Source: Paenibacillus cymbidii (lineage in GTDB: Bacteria; Bacillota; Bacilli; Paenibacillales; NBRC-103111). Taken from it: 64,000 nucleotides of DNA. Where the stretch lies: positions 1 through 64,000 of the forward strand of contig NZ_SHLX01000032.1 of the NCBI RefSeq assembly GCF_004764705.1, read 5' to 3'. Shown one piece after another: positions 25,819 through 33,897 of this stretch. Each line of letters begins with the position of its first letter. The stretch's first letter is position 1. Made by a program: the position numbers and the translations under genes. The notes beneath the pieces are model-generated. The model saw only the letters and a program-made list of their open reading frames with translations. It had not been told where the DNA came from and did not search any database.

Positions 25819-26496
25819 ATGGCTACACTTCGCTGCCAGGCGCCTTTCGCTCGCCACCGGATTTTGCTCGTCACTGTTATGCTGCTCCTGTATGCCTGGC
25901 TCCTGCTGGCCAAATCGCCGACCGACCGCTCGGACTGGTGGCTGGAGAACGTTCCGCTGCTTGCGTTTCTGCTCGCCATGGCGCTGACGTACCGCAAATT
26001 TGCGTTCCGCACCTCGTCTTATGTGCTGATGGCGATCTTTTGCCTGCTGCATGCCGTTGGCGCTCATTACGGCTACCAGAACACGCCGTTCGATACGTGG
26101 CTGCGCGCTCACATGGGGGTGCAACGAAGCATGTACGACCGCGTGGTGCATACGGCGTTCGGGCTGTTCCTGGTTGCGCCGCTGCTCGAAATCGCCAGCC
26201 GAGCGGCCAAGCTGCGCGGCGTGTGGCGCTATATTTATGCGTTGGCCGTTCTGATGGCGGCCAGCGCGCTGTACGAAATCGCCGAAATGGCTGTGGCGCT
26301 GATCGCCAATCCGCAATTGGCCGGTCAGTACCTCGGCTTGCAGGGAGACGTGCTCGATACGCAAAAGGATATGCTTTCCGCGCTCTGCGGAGCTGCGGTT
26401 GCCGCCTTATTCCTGGCGCTTCGCCAGTGGCTCGGCAGGCGGCATAACCGGCGCGAACATGATATAGTAGGAGGGAATGCGGCAAACGAAAGGTGA
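25819..26496 (+). CDS. DUF2238 (YjdF-like) integral membrane protein
   Basis: A 225-residue protein with about six transmembrane helices. The DUF2238 features are visible: AVGAHYGYQNTPFDTWL, DRVVHTAFGLFLVAPLLEI, and ALYEIAEMAVALI, followed by GDVLDTQKDMLSALCGA. The conserved His, Asp and Glu residues inside membrane segments suggest an enzyme or transporter, but no activity is established. ATG 25819 is nine bases after GGGAG. The stop codon lies five bases before the next ATG, so the two genes may be coupled. Confidence 0.85.
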   Translation: MATLRCQAPFARHRILLVTVMLLLYAWLLLAKSPTDRSDWWLENVPLLAFLLAMALTYRKFAFRTSSYVLMAIFCLLHAVGAHYGYQNTPFDTWLRAHMGVQRSMYDRVVHTAFGLFLVAPLLEIASRAAKLRGVWRYIYALAVLMAASALYEIAEMAVALIANPQLAGQYLGLQGDVLDTQKDMLSALCGAAVAALFLALRQWLGRRHNRREHDIVGGNAANER

Positions 26497-26501
26497 GCGA
26501 A

Positions 26502-27134
26502 ATGGGGAAGTCCAAATATTATGTCGTCTGGGTGGGCCGGACGCCGGGCGTTTACCGGACATGGGCGGAATGCCAGGCGCAGGTGGCCGAGTTCCCGGAC
26601 GCCAGGTACAAGTCGTACGAATCGCAACAGGAAGCGGAGGCGGCGTACCGCAAAGGCTGGAAAGCGTCGTTCGCCGCGGCGTCCAGGCCGAAAGCTTCCG
26701 CTGCGGCAAACAAGCGGGCGGCCGGCGAAATCGATTACGACAGCATTTCCGTCGACGTCGGCACGCGCGGCAATCCGGGGCCGGTCGAATACAAGGGCGT
26801 CGACACCCGCACGGGAGACGTGCTGTTCTCGTACGGCCCTATTGCCAAAGGCACGAACAACCTCGGCGAGTTTCTCGCCATCGTCCATGCGCTCGCTTAT
26901 TTAAAGCAGCAAGGCAGCAGCAAAACCGTCTACTCCGACTCCCGCAACGCGCTCAAATGGGTTGGCGAGAAAGCGGTCGCTTCTTCGCTCGTGCGCGACG
27001 AGTCGACGCGCGAGATTTGGGATCTGGTCGACCGCGCCGTCAACTGGCTGCGCACGAACCGATACGACAACAAGGTGAAGAAGTGGGAAACCGACGCGTG
27101 GGGCGAAATCAAAGCGGATTACGGACGGAAGTAA
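26502..27134 (+). CDS. Ribonuclease H1 with N-terminal viroplasmin (hybrid-binding) domain
   Basis: A 210-residue enzyme that cuts RNA in RNA-DNA hybrids. The N-terminal 45 residues, YYVVWVGRTPGVYRTWAEC and later YKSYESQQEAEAAY, are the caulimovirus viroplasmin / hybrid-binding domain. The catalytic domain shows ISVDVGTRGNPGPVEY (first Asp), NNLGEFLAIVHAL (Glu) and TVYSDSRNALKW (Asp); the final acidic residue is likely in the WGEIKADYGRK end. The first motif has Val in place of the usual Gly/Ala after Asp. ATG 26502 follows AAAGGTGA; GTG 26493 is the alternative. Confidence 0.9.
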   Translation: MGKSKYYVVWVGRTPGVYRTWAECQAQVAEFPDARYKSYESQQEAEAAYRKGWKASFAAASRPKASAAANKRAAGEIDYDSISVDVGTRGNPGPVEYKGVDTRTGDVLFSYGPIAKGTNNLGEFLAIVHALAYLKQQGSSKTVYSDSRNALKWVGEKAVASSLVRDESTREIWDLVDRAVNWLRTNRYDNKVKKWETDAWGEIKADYGRK

Positions 27135-27198
27135 CGAACAGGGAACGGCGGCACTGTCACGAGGAGATGGCGGTGTCGCTGTTTTGCCATTTTCCCGA

Positions 27199-27228
27199 TT
27201 GGCGCTTCGCCTTCTTGTGCCTTATAAT
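27199..27228 (+). promoter_or_regulatory. Sigma-A promoter TTGGCG-N18-TATAAT of the HprK gene
   Basis: TTGGCG at 27199-27204 and a perfect TATAAT at 27223-27228 are 18 bases apart, 47 bases before ATG 27276. Confidence 0.6.
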
Positions 27229-27275
27229 GCTCCTATATGCATGTGGCTAATCGGTCCGGCGAAAGGGGAACACGG

Positions 27276-28184
27276 ATGAAAACCGTAACCGTACAACATT
27301 TGGTGGATCGCTTTCAGCTCGAGGTGCTGGCGGGCAGCGGCCAGTTGCAGCGTGAAATTACGAAGCCGCGGGCGCATCGTCCGGGACTCGAGTTTGTCGG
27401 CTATTTCGACTTTTTCCCGCATGCGCACGTTCAGGTGCTCGGCAGCAAAGAAATTACGTATTTGCACAAGCTGACGGAAGAAGAACGCAATCATCACATC
27501 GGCAACATCGTCAATTATCATCCGCCCTGTTTCGTGGTCACGCGAAATTTGGAAGGGCTTAAATATTTGCAGAAATATTGCGAGGAAGAAGGCATCCCGC
27601 TGTTGCGTTCGCCGCTGCCGACGGCGCGGTTTCTCGATTTGACGGACGCCTTTTTGTCGAAAGCGCTTGCACCGGAAATCGCCGTTCACGGCGTTTGCGT
27701 CAATGTGTCGGGCATCGGCATTTTGCTGCGCGGCAAGTCCGGCGTCGGCAAAAGCGAAACCGCGCACTCGCTGATCCGCCGCGGTCACCGGCTGGTGGCG
27801 GACGACATCGTCATCCTGAAGAAAACCGGACCGGAAACGATTCTCGGCACCCACGACGGCAAAACGAAGGAGTTTCTCGCCTTGCGCAGCATCGGCCTGA
27901 TTAATGTGTCGCGGCTTTACGGGCGCAGCGCCTTCCAGGACGAAACGCGCATCGTGCTCGATGTCGAGCTGACCAAATGGCAGGACAACGCGCTCTACAA
28001 CGAACTGGAGCTGGAGCAGAAATTTACGGAATACATGGACATCCGCATCCCGCATATCGAAATCCAGCTGCAGCCCGGCCGCGACGTCGCGGGGCTGGTG
28101 GAGGCGGCCGCGAACAACTGGTACTTGCGGCAGCAGGGCTACTCCGCGGCGGAAGATTTCATGAAGCGGCTGGAAATGCCGTAA
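27276..28184 (+). CDS. hprK: HPr(Ser) kinase/phosphorylase family protein
   Basis: A 302-residue protein of typical HprK length. The N-terminal domain is present (RPGLEFVGYFDFFPHAHVQVLG). The kinase domain has AVHGVCV, the P-loop LLRGKSGVGKSE with the conserved Glu, HRLVADDIV, the LALRSIGLINVSRLYG strand, and QPGRDVAGLVEAAANN near the end. HprK phosphorylates HPr on Ser46 and so drives CcpA repression at cre sites. The neighbours are not the usual lgt and ppaX genes, and several motif residues differ from the classical sequence (LQPGRDV for VRPGRNL). It may therefore be a second copy. AAAGGGG precedes ATG 27276. Confidence 0.85.
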   Translation: MKTVTVQHLVDRFQLEVLAGSGQLQREITKPRAHRPGLEFVGYFDFFPHAHVQVLGSKEITYLHKLTEEERNHHIGNIVNYHPPCFVVTRNLEGLKYLQKYCEEEGIPLLRSPLPTARFLDLTDAFLSKALAPEIAVHGVCVNVSGIGILLRGKSGVGKSETAHSLIRRGHRLVADDIVILKKTGPETILGTHDGKTKEFLALRSIGLINVSRLYGRSAFQDETRIVLDVELTKWQDNALYNELELEQKFTEYMDIRIPHIEIQLQPGRDVAGLVEAAANNWYLRQQGYSAAEDFMKRLEMP

Positions 28185-28256
28185 TGTTACGTTTTGCCGG
28201 GAAACGTGGTAAGATGGGACTATTGAAAATGGCGGGAGAATAAGGAGGCACCATCC

Positions 28257-28886
28257 ATGTCGCAACACGAAACGGACGAAAACGAACAAGCCGCCAGAGA
28301 GCAGCACGAAGCCATCATTGGCCTCTTCCGGCTTGTCGAGCATATACTGGACTCGCAATTCGAAGATTACCAGGTGCAGAGCAACATCGGCCAGCACCCG
28401 ATCTACGGACCGATGTACGCATACGGACTGATCAAGGAAGACAAGGTATACGCCTGCGGCTTCTTCGCTACGGAGCTGATTCCGCGCTTCCAGGAAGGCA
28501 ACGACCCTGCCGGGTATGTCGAATCGTTCTTCGTCGACATGATTCGCGAAGGCGACAGCCGACCGCTGCCGCAGCCGCCGCAGACGGAAGACGAAGCGAA
28601 GGCGCTGTTCGATAACGTCATCGTGCCTTACTGCGCGAAGACGGTGCGCGCGGAATTCGAAGAAGACACCGTGTACGTTGATCTGGACGTTCACCCCGAG
28701 CACGGGCCGGTGCTGGAAGCGGGCTTCCCGTTGTTGATCGAAGGGGTCAATACTTGCGCGATGCCGCTGCAATTTTTGCTTGCGCTCTACCTGCTCAACC
28801 GCGATCCGGCCGACCCGTTCATCCAGGCGCTATGGAAGCTGAAGGACGAGCGGAAAGAGGAGCTGGACCGGGCCAGATTGGTATAA
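28257..28886 (+). CDS. Conserved hypothetical acidic protein
   Basis: I do not recognise this 209-residue soluble protein. It is acidic, with no signal peptide, membrane segment or known catalytic motif. A central block (YGPMYAYGLIKEDKVYACGFFATELIPRF, about 45-73) and a helical C-terminus ending KLKDERKEELDRARLV are visible. AAGGAGG lies close before ATG 28257. It is followed by a good terminator, so it is probably a single-gene unit or the end of the HprK unit. Confidence 0.65.
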   Translation: MSQHETDENEQAAREQHEAIIGLFRLVEHILDSQFEDYQVQSNIGQHPIYGPMYAYGLIKEDKVYACGFFATELIPRFQEGNDPAGYVESFFVDMIREGDSRPLPQPPQTEDEAKALFDNVIVPYCAKTVRAEFEEDTVYVDLDVHPEHGPVLEAGFPLLIEGVNTCAMPLQFLLALYLLNRDPADPFIQALWKLKDERKEELDRARLV

Positions 28887-28901
28887 AAGCAGCTCATCAG
28901 G

Positions 28902-28937
28902 CCAAGGGTGCTTTCCCGCCCTTGGTTTTTCTTTTCA
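28902..28937 (+). terminator. Intrinsic terminator
   Basis: CCAAGGG pairs with CCCTTGG and is followed by TTTTTCTTTT. It ends the preceding gene only four bases before the RBS region of csaA. Confidence 0.85.
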
Positions 28938-28958
28938 CAAGGAGGATACCGGACAACT

Positions 28959-29288
28959 ATGGCAACGATCGAAGATTGGAGCAAATTGGACATTCGCATC
29001 GGCACAATTGTCGAAGCCGCGGCGTTCCCGGAGGCGCGCGTGCCGGCGATCAAGCTGCGCATCGACTTCGGCCCGCTCGGCGTCAAACGCTCCAGCGCGC
29101 AAATTACGAAGCGCTACGAACCGGAAGCGCTGATCGGGCGGCAAGTGGCGGCTGTCGTCAATTTTCCGCCGCGGCGCATTGCCGGGTTCGAGTCGGAGGT
29201 ACTCGTGCTCGGCGGTGTGCCCGAACCGGGAGACGTCGCGTTGCTCGCCGTCGATGCGCCGGTGCCGAACGGAACGCCCGTCGCGTGA
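28959..29288 (+). CDS. csaA: CsaA-type tRNA-binding protein / chaperone
   Basis: A 109-residue homodimeric OB-fold protein. The tRNA_bind signatures are DIRIGTIVEAAAFPEARVPAIKLRIDFG near the start, SSAQITKRY, and GRQVAAVVNFPPRRIAGFESEVLVLG. CsaA binds tRNA and shows export-chaperone activity in Bacillus. The length equals that of the B. subtilis protein. ATG 28959 follows AAGGAGGATACC with a 13-base spacing; earlier in-frame codons would fall inside the terminator. Confidence 0.92.
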   Translation: MATIEDWSKLDIRIGTIVEAAAFPEARVPAIKLRIDFGPLGVKRSSAQITKRYEPEALIGRQVAAVVNFPPRRIAGFESEVLVLGGVPEPGDVALLAVDAPVPNGTPVA

Positions 29289-29384
29289 CATTATGCATAA
29301 CGCTACGTTATGTTGCAAATAGCCTGCCTGTTTTCTGAAAAACGCGCAAATATAAGGTCGGAAATGCCAAAGACATGGCGTACT

Positions 29385-29414
29385 TTGTCACAACAGGCGA
29401 AAAATGCGTTAAAA
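29385..29414 (+). promoter_or_regulatory. Possible promoter TTGTCA-N18-TTAAAA
   Basis: TTGTCA at 29385-29390 and TTAAAA at 29409-29414 are 18 bases apart, 34 bases before the TTG start of the diguanylate cyclase. Confidence 0.4.
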
Positions 29415-29448
29415 TGGGACTATCTTGCGAGGAAGCGAGGGGTCCCCT

Positions 29449-30996
29449 TTGACGTTATCTCAGGTTATCGTGCCACTTTTTACCCACTTCCTGCCGATGA
29501 TTTTTTTCGTCTTCATGCTGATGGACGTCATCGTGCGCAATCGCAGGAGCGCCGAGCATCGGCTGGCGGGCGGCATTATTTTGTGCTGCATGCTGATGTT
29601 TACCGAGGAGTATGTGCGGCAAATGCTGCCCTTGTCCTACAGCCCGATGATTTCCGTCATCTGGTTCAGCACCGCGGGCATTACGATCACGGGTTTCGGC
29701 TTGCACTTGTTTATCAAATTGGCCGGACTGGAGCACAAGATGCCCCGGTACTTGTATCCGGCTTTTTGTTATGTGCCGACGTTTCTTGTTATCGTCAACT
29801 TGTTGGTGAACGACCAGATGATTTCGGGCAACGAGTTCCACGAGGCAGGCATCTGGAAGCTGCCCGTGTACAACGAAGCTTATTACATCGCAATGGTCGG
29901 CAGCAACCTGTTCAATCTCGCTTATGTAATGATTTTGTCCAAAGGAAAGAAGCATGCCGTCTCCGCGGAGCATGGCGCAATATACAACGAGCTTATTCTT
30001 GGCGTGGTTGTGACGGCGTTTTTTAATCTGCTGATCGGCCTGATCGACTTCAAAGGCTGGTTGCCTCCGTATCCGTACATTTACGGCGGCTTCGCCTGGT
30101 GCGTGCTGCTTCGCCGCACGATGCTGAAGTACGATTTTCTCAACCATATCGACAAAAGATACGAGCGGCTGTTCAACCTGAACCCCGCGGCGATCATGCT
30201 GATGGATGTGCACGGGAACATGAAGGAAGCGAATCCGAGCGCCAGGCAGCTGTGTCGGGAGATGAAGCTCGACTATACCCGGTTTTTCGCCATTCTGAGC
30301 GAGGATGTGAAGCGGCGGATTCGGGCGAAGGAAGACATCGGCAATTGCGAAATGACGATCGATATCGGCGGCAAACAAGTGGATGTGGTTCTGGACGGCG
30401 ACTATGTGCTGGTGGACAATCAGCCCCATCTCATCCTGATTGTGCGCGACGTTACGCAGGAGAAGAAGAACCAGCGGGAAGTGACGTTTCTTGCCTATCA
30501 CGACCCGCTGACGAGGCTGCCGAATCGGCGTTATTTCAACGAGAGCCTGAACGCGGCGATAGAAGGCGCCGAACGGCACGGACATAAACTGGCCGTCGTG
30601 CTGTTCGACATCGACCGCTTCAAGGAGCTGAACGACAAGTACGGCCATGCGGTCGGCGACCAGGCGTTGTCGCATCTGGCGTCGATCGTCCGCGAAGCGA
30701 TGCCGCAGGGCGGCATGGCGGCGAGACTGGGCGGGGACGAGTTCGTGTTGTTCCTCCAGCCCGTCGCATCGGCGCAGGCGGTCAAGGAACTGATCCAACG
30801 GCTGCAGCGGGAACTCGAAACGAACAAGCTCATCGTCGACGGCGAATGGATTCCGATTCGGCTCAGCATCGGCGCCAGCTTCTATCCGGGCAACGGCTTG
30901 GACAGCGACGCGCTGCTCAGCAGCGCCGACAAGGCGCTCTATCACGTCAAGCAGCGCGGCCGCAACAGCTTCCATATGCTGCCGGAAACGTCGTAA
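29449..30996 (+). CDS. Membrane diguanylate cyclase: 7-helix sensor, PAS, GGDEF
   Basis: A 515-residue protein. About seven transmembrane helices occupy residues 1-220, then a PAS domain (RYERLFNLNPAAIMLMDVHGNMKEAN, about 232-345), then GGDEF (about 350-510). The catalytic loop RLGGDEFVLF is intact, and the metal/GTP residues in LFDIDRFKELND and LTRLPNRRYF are present, so c-di-GMP synthesis is expected. The inhibitory RxxD site usually found five residues before GGDEF is absent (PQGGMAARLGGDEF). The start is TTG 29449, seven bases after GAGGGG. Confidence 0.88.
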   Translation: MTLSQVIVPLFTHFLPMIFFVFMLMDVIVRNRRSAEHRLAGGIILCCMLMFTEEYVRQMLPLSYSPMISVIWFSTAGITITGFGLHLFIKLAGLEHKMPRYLYPAFCYVPTFLVIVNLLVNDQMISGNEFHEAGIWKLPVYNEAYYIAMVGSNLFNLAYVMILSKGKKHAVSAEHGAIYNELILGVVVTAFFNLLIGLIDFKGWLPPYPYIYGGFAWCVLLRRTMLKYDFLNHIDKRYERLFNLNPAAIMLMDVHGNMKEANPSARQLCREMKLDYTRFFAILSEDVKRRIRAKEDIGNCEMTIDIGGKQVDVVLDGDYVLVDNQPHLILIVRDVTQEKKNQREVTFLAYHDPLTRLPNRRYFNESLNAAIEGAERHGHKLAVVLFDIDRFKELNDKYGHAVGDQALSHLASIVREAMPQGGMAARLGGDEFVLFLQPVASAQAVKELIQRLQRELETNKLIVDGEWIPIRLSIGASFYPGNGLDSDALLSSADKALYHVKQRGRNSFHMLPETS

Positions 30997-31004
30997 GGGC
31001 ATAA

Positions 31005-31026
31005 GAGCCGGGCCAGGCCCGGGCTA
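31005..31026. terminator. GC-rich hairpin between convergent genes
   Basis: AGCCGGGCC and GGCCCGGGCT form a hairpin between the diguanylate cyclase and HNH genes, touching the HNH stop codon. Confidence 0.5.
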
Positions 31027-31674
31027 TTGGCTCAAATAATCGTCCAGGTCGCGATTCGCTTTGGATTGGTTGCATTCGTTGCAGGCGCAGACGCAGTTGA
31101 CCGGAGTCGTATGCCCGCCTTTCGAGCGCGGCACGAGATGATCGAGCGTGTCGCCGGGGCCGCCGCAGAAGAAGCAGATGCGGCCGTCCCGATCCAAAAT
31201 ATAATCGCGGAATTCCTTGTTGCTGAACAGCCGCCGGATCGTATGCGGGCTTACGACGACGGCGGCTTTTTCCCGTACGAGCGTAACGGCCGTTTCCATA
31301 TCCGTCGGCTGAAGCCAGCGTTTGCCTTTATCCGTGCGGCCGCGCATGCGGACGACGCCGGTGCGGTCCGGCCGCAAGGCGCGCAGGTCGAAGCCGGTGG
31401 ACGGGATGGCGAAATCCGGCTGCCCCGGGAGCGGCCGGATCGTGGCGCGGCGCGAAGGACGCGGCGCGTGGGCGTGCGTGTGCGAGATCGGTACGGCGGC
31501 GGCTTCTTCGCCGACGGGAACGCCGACGGCTTGCCGGCACGTTCTGCAGGCGCCGCGGCGCTCGCCCGAACGGCTTCTGCGCCCGGTTCTGCGTTTGAAT
31601 TCCTGCAGCGGCCGGGGCACTCCGCAGCGCGAGCATATTTTCATGGCCTTGTCGGTGGTGCCGGCGTTCGTCAT
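31024..31674 (-). CDS. HNH endonuclease domain protein with N-terminal zinc-binding cysteines
   Basis: A 216-residue protein. CSRCGVPRP followed by CRTC (about 13-50) gives an N-terminal zinc-knuckle-like CxxC pair. The C-terminal HNH fold is complete: RICFFCGGPGDTLDHLVPRSKGGHTTPVNCVCACNECNQSK, where two CxxC pairs bind zinc and the DH pair is catalytic (about 165-208). Similar single HNH genes occur as homing or defence nucleases and as housekeeping genes of unknown role. GGAGA lies seven bases before ATG 31674. No methylase or toxin partner is adjacent. Confidence 0.8.
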   Translation of the reverse strand: MTNAGTTDKAMKICSRCGVPRPLQEFKRRTGRRSRSGERRGACRTCRQAVGVPVGEEAAAVPISHTHAHAPRPSRRATIRPLPGQPDFAIPSTGFDLRALRPDRTGVVRMRGRTDKGKRWLQPTDMETAVTLVREKAAVVVSPHTIRRLFSNKEFRDYILDRDGRICFFCGGPGDTLDHLVPRSKGGHTTPVNCVCACNECNQSKANRDLDDYLSQ

Positions 31675-31782
31675 GGGGCTGTCTCCATTTTCGCTTATCG
31701 TTTCTTACAGTATAACGAATCGTGTGTGTTCACTTCCAGTGGGGATGCCCGCAGGCAAATTTGGGCTCATCGTGGCGAGGCC

Positions 31783-32772
31783 TCACGCCAAAGTGCGGGA
31801 ATGCGGGCTGTCCGCCAGCTGCCGCTCCATATTCGCCGTGACCGCCATGCCCGATAGCCGGAATGCCATCAGTACGGCTCCGGCTGCCGGCGAAAAGGCC
31901 GGCTCGACAACGGTGTAGCGGCGGGGTTGCATCGTTGGTTGGCCCAGCGCACGAACCAAATGGCGGCGCATATAACGGCAACGCGCAACGCCGCCGATCA
32001 AGGCGACGTCGACGGCTTGATCCGCAAATCCCGCGCCGATCAGCCGGACTCCAGTCGCCAGTTGTTCCGCTGCCGTTCGGCAAACCGATGCGGCCAGCGG
32101 ACTGCCGGTTTCAGCCGCTTCCGTCACCAGCGGCGCCATCAGGCCAAACGATCGATCGCACGCCTGCCTGTCCCGCCGAAATCCGTCTTTCGCCAGCCCG
32201 CCCAAATAACCCGTGTCCGGCGCCTCCCAGTAGGCGAGCACCTGTCGAACGAATGTTTCGTCTTCCGCTGCATATTCTCCGGCGACGATTCGGAATACGG
32301 CATCGTAAGCGAGATGTCTGGCGGCTGCATAAGCATAGTGGCGAAATTGATAATTGTTCCGCTGCTCGCCGGACTCGTCCACGCCGTAAACGATCGAACC
32401 GGTTCCCGCGATCGCGATAATGCCCGGCTGTCCGCGCAAGGCGCCGGCTTGGGCGATTCGGGCGTCGTTGACGGCCAGCTTCTCCCCGCGCATGCCGGGC
32501 AAATCGATCAACGCGTCGGCCCACGGCCGATCCTCGTCGCGATCCAGCCCCGCCACGCCGGCGACGATCGCCGCCACATCGGCCTCGCTCCGTTTCGCTT
32601 CCCGCAACGCCGCTTCTATCGCTTGCCTGACATGCCGCACGGCATCCGGATCCTTGTGCGCGTTCGCCGGGCCTCCTTGCGAATAAGCTAGCACGCGCCC
32701 CGACGGATCGGCCGCCATCACCCGCGTATAGCTTCCCCCTCCGTCGATGCCGATCACAATACGTTGGTCCAT
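31783..32772 (-). CDS. BadF/BadG/BcrA/BcrD-type ATPase, likely N-acetylglucosamine kinase-like sugar kinase
   Basis: A 329-residue member of the ASKHA fold. The phosphate-1 motif is VIGIDGGGSYTRVMAAD at the start, IIAIAGTGSIVYGVDESG is phosphate-2, and VALIGGVARCRYMRRHLVRAL is the adenosine motif. This group includes eukaryotic-type GlcNAc kinases and many bacterial amino-sugar kinases that phosphorylate recovered cell-wall sugars. AAAGGAG stands nine bases before ATG 32772. It is divergent from the peroxidase gene and not obviously linked to any transporter here. Confidence 0.8.
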   Translation of the reverse strand: MDQRIVIGIDGGGSYTRVMAADPSGRVLAYSQGGPANAHKDPDAVRHVRQAIEAALREAKRSEADVAAIVAGVAGLDRDEDRPWADALIDLPGMRGEKLAVNDARIAQAGALRGQPGIIAIAGTGSIVYGVDESGEQRNNYQFRHYAYAAARHLAYDAVFRIVAGEYAAEDETFVRQVLAYWEAPDTGYLGGLAKDGFRRDRQACDRSFGLMAPLVTEAAETGSPLAASVCRTAAEQLATGVRLIGAGFADQAVDVALIGGVARCRYMRRHLVRALGQPTMQPRRYTVVEPAFSPAAGAVLMAFRLSGMAVTANMERQLADSPHSRTLA

Positions 32773-32908
32773 GCGGGTCGGCTCCTTTCATGATGGACGG
32801 CATCATGGCGATGCCTCCTCGGTGTATATGATCGTAACCCGCAATCCGCACAATCACAAGTCCGTTTGAACGATCTCTCGGATGCATAAGCAAAACGGCT
32901 GTTCAAAT

Positions 32909-32937
32909 CAATTTAAATTGTGTAAAATTAAATTGTA
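32909..32937. promoter_or_regulatory. Tandem OhrR-type operators before the glutathione peroxidase gene
   Basis: CAATTTAAATTG (32909-32920) is a perfect palindrome. TAAAATTAAATTGTA (32923-32937) differs by one base from the B. subtilis OhrR box TACAATTAAATTGTA. The second overlaps TATAAA at 32936-32941, a likely -10. The gene for OhrR is the second gene of the transcript, so this is a peroxide-responsive self-controlled operon. Confidence 0.75.
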
Positions 32938-32965
32938 TAAAATTGATTCGAAGGAGGACCGCACC

Positions 32966-33463
32966 ATGAACATATACGATTTCAACGTGCAAACGATAGG
33001 CGGCGAAGAGAAGACGCTGGCCGAATATCGCGGCCAGGTGCTGCTGATCGTCAATACGGCGACCCAATGCGGACTCGCGCCGCAATTCGACGGGTTGGAG
33101 AAGCTTTATCAGACGTACAAGGAGCAAGGCTTTACCGTGCTTGGTTTCCCGTGCAACCAGTTCCGCGAGCAGGAGCCGGGCGACAACGGCCAGGTCGAAC
33201 AAGCGTGCCGGATCAACTTCGGCGTTACCTTTCCGCTGTTTGCCAAAATAGACGTCAACGGCAACGCGACGCACCCGCTGTACCGTTATTTGAAGAAGGA
33301 AGCGGGAGGGCTGTTCGGCTCGGGCATCAAATGGAACTTCACCAAGTTCCTCATTGACCGGGACGGCCGCGTCGTCAAACGGTTTTCGCCCACGACAACG
33401 CCGGCCAGAATCGTCAGCAAAATCGAACGGCTGATCGGAGCGCCGTATGCGGCAGCCAAATGA
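32966..33463 (+). CDS. Glutathione peroxidase-family thiol peroxidase
   Basis: A 165-residue peroxidase. The peroxidatic Cys (about 35) lies in NTATQCGLAPQFDGLEKLY, followed by VLGFPCNQFREQEPG with the second conserved Cys, and KWNFTKFLIDRDG with the active-site Trp and Asn. Bacterial members use Cys rather than selenocysteine and usually thioredoxin rather than glutathione. They reduce organic and hydrogen peroxides in the cytoplasm. AAGGAGG precedes ATG 32966. It shares a transcript with ohrR, taking the place usually held by ohrA. Confidence 0.92.
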   Translation: MNIYDFNVQTIGGEEKTLAEYRGQVLLIVNTATQCGLAPQFDGLEKLYQTYKEQGFTVLGFPCNQFREQEPGDNGQVEQACRINFGVTFPLFAKIDVNGNATHPLYRYLKKEAGGLFGSGIKWNFTKFLIDRDGRVVKRFSPTTTPARIVSKIERLIGAPYAAAK

Positions 33464-33890
33464 ACGAATGAAGCTGGACAACCAGCTTTGTTTTCTGCTG
33501 TATGCCTCCTCGCGGGCGGTTACCCGCCTGTACCAGCCGCTGCTGGATGAGCTAGGCATCACGTATCCGCAATATTTGGCGCTGCTGGTGCTGTGGGAGC
33601 GGGAAACCGCGACGGTGAGCGAATTGGGCGCCAGGCTGGAGCTCGATTCGGGTACGCTGACGCCGATGCTGAAGCGGATGGAAGCGGCCGGGCTGGTCGT
33701 GCGCGAGCGCGATCCGCTTGACGAACGGCGCGTCGTCGTGCGGCTGACAGCCGCAGGCGAGGCGCTGCAGGAGCAGGCGTCCTGTTTGCCGGAGAAGCTG
33801 CTTGCCGGTGCGGGCGGCACCGAAGCGGAGGCGCTGGAGCTGCTCGGCACGCTGCGCCGCCTCCTGGCCCGGCTGAAGGCGCCGGAATGA
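33447..33890 (+). CDS. ohrR: Organic-peroxide-sensing repressor OhrR (MarR family)
   Basis: A 147-residue repressor nearly identical in key parts to B. subtilis OhrR: MKLDNQLCFLLYASSR with the redox Cys at position 15, ITYPQYLALLVLWE, and the recognition helix LDSGTLTPMLKRME with the wing RDPLDERRVVVRLT. Oxidation of Cys15 by organic hydroperoxides releases it from DNA. It is a one-Cys OhrR, with another Cys (CLPEK) far downstream. The start overlaps the peroxidase gene by 17 bases, with GGAG before ATG 33447. Confidence 0.95.
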   Translation: MRQPNERMKLDNQLCFLLYASSRAVTRLYQPLLDELGITYPQYLALLVLWERETATVSELGARLELDSGTLTPMLKRMEAAGLVVRERDPLDERRVVVRLTAAGEALQEQASCLPEKLLAGAGGTEAEALELLGTLRRLLARLKAPE

Positions 33891-33897
33891 AGCGGCG

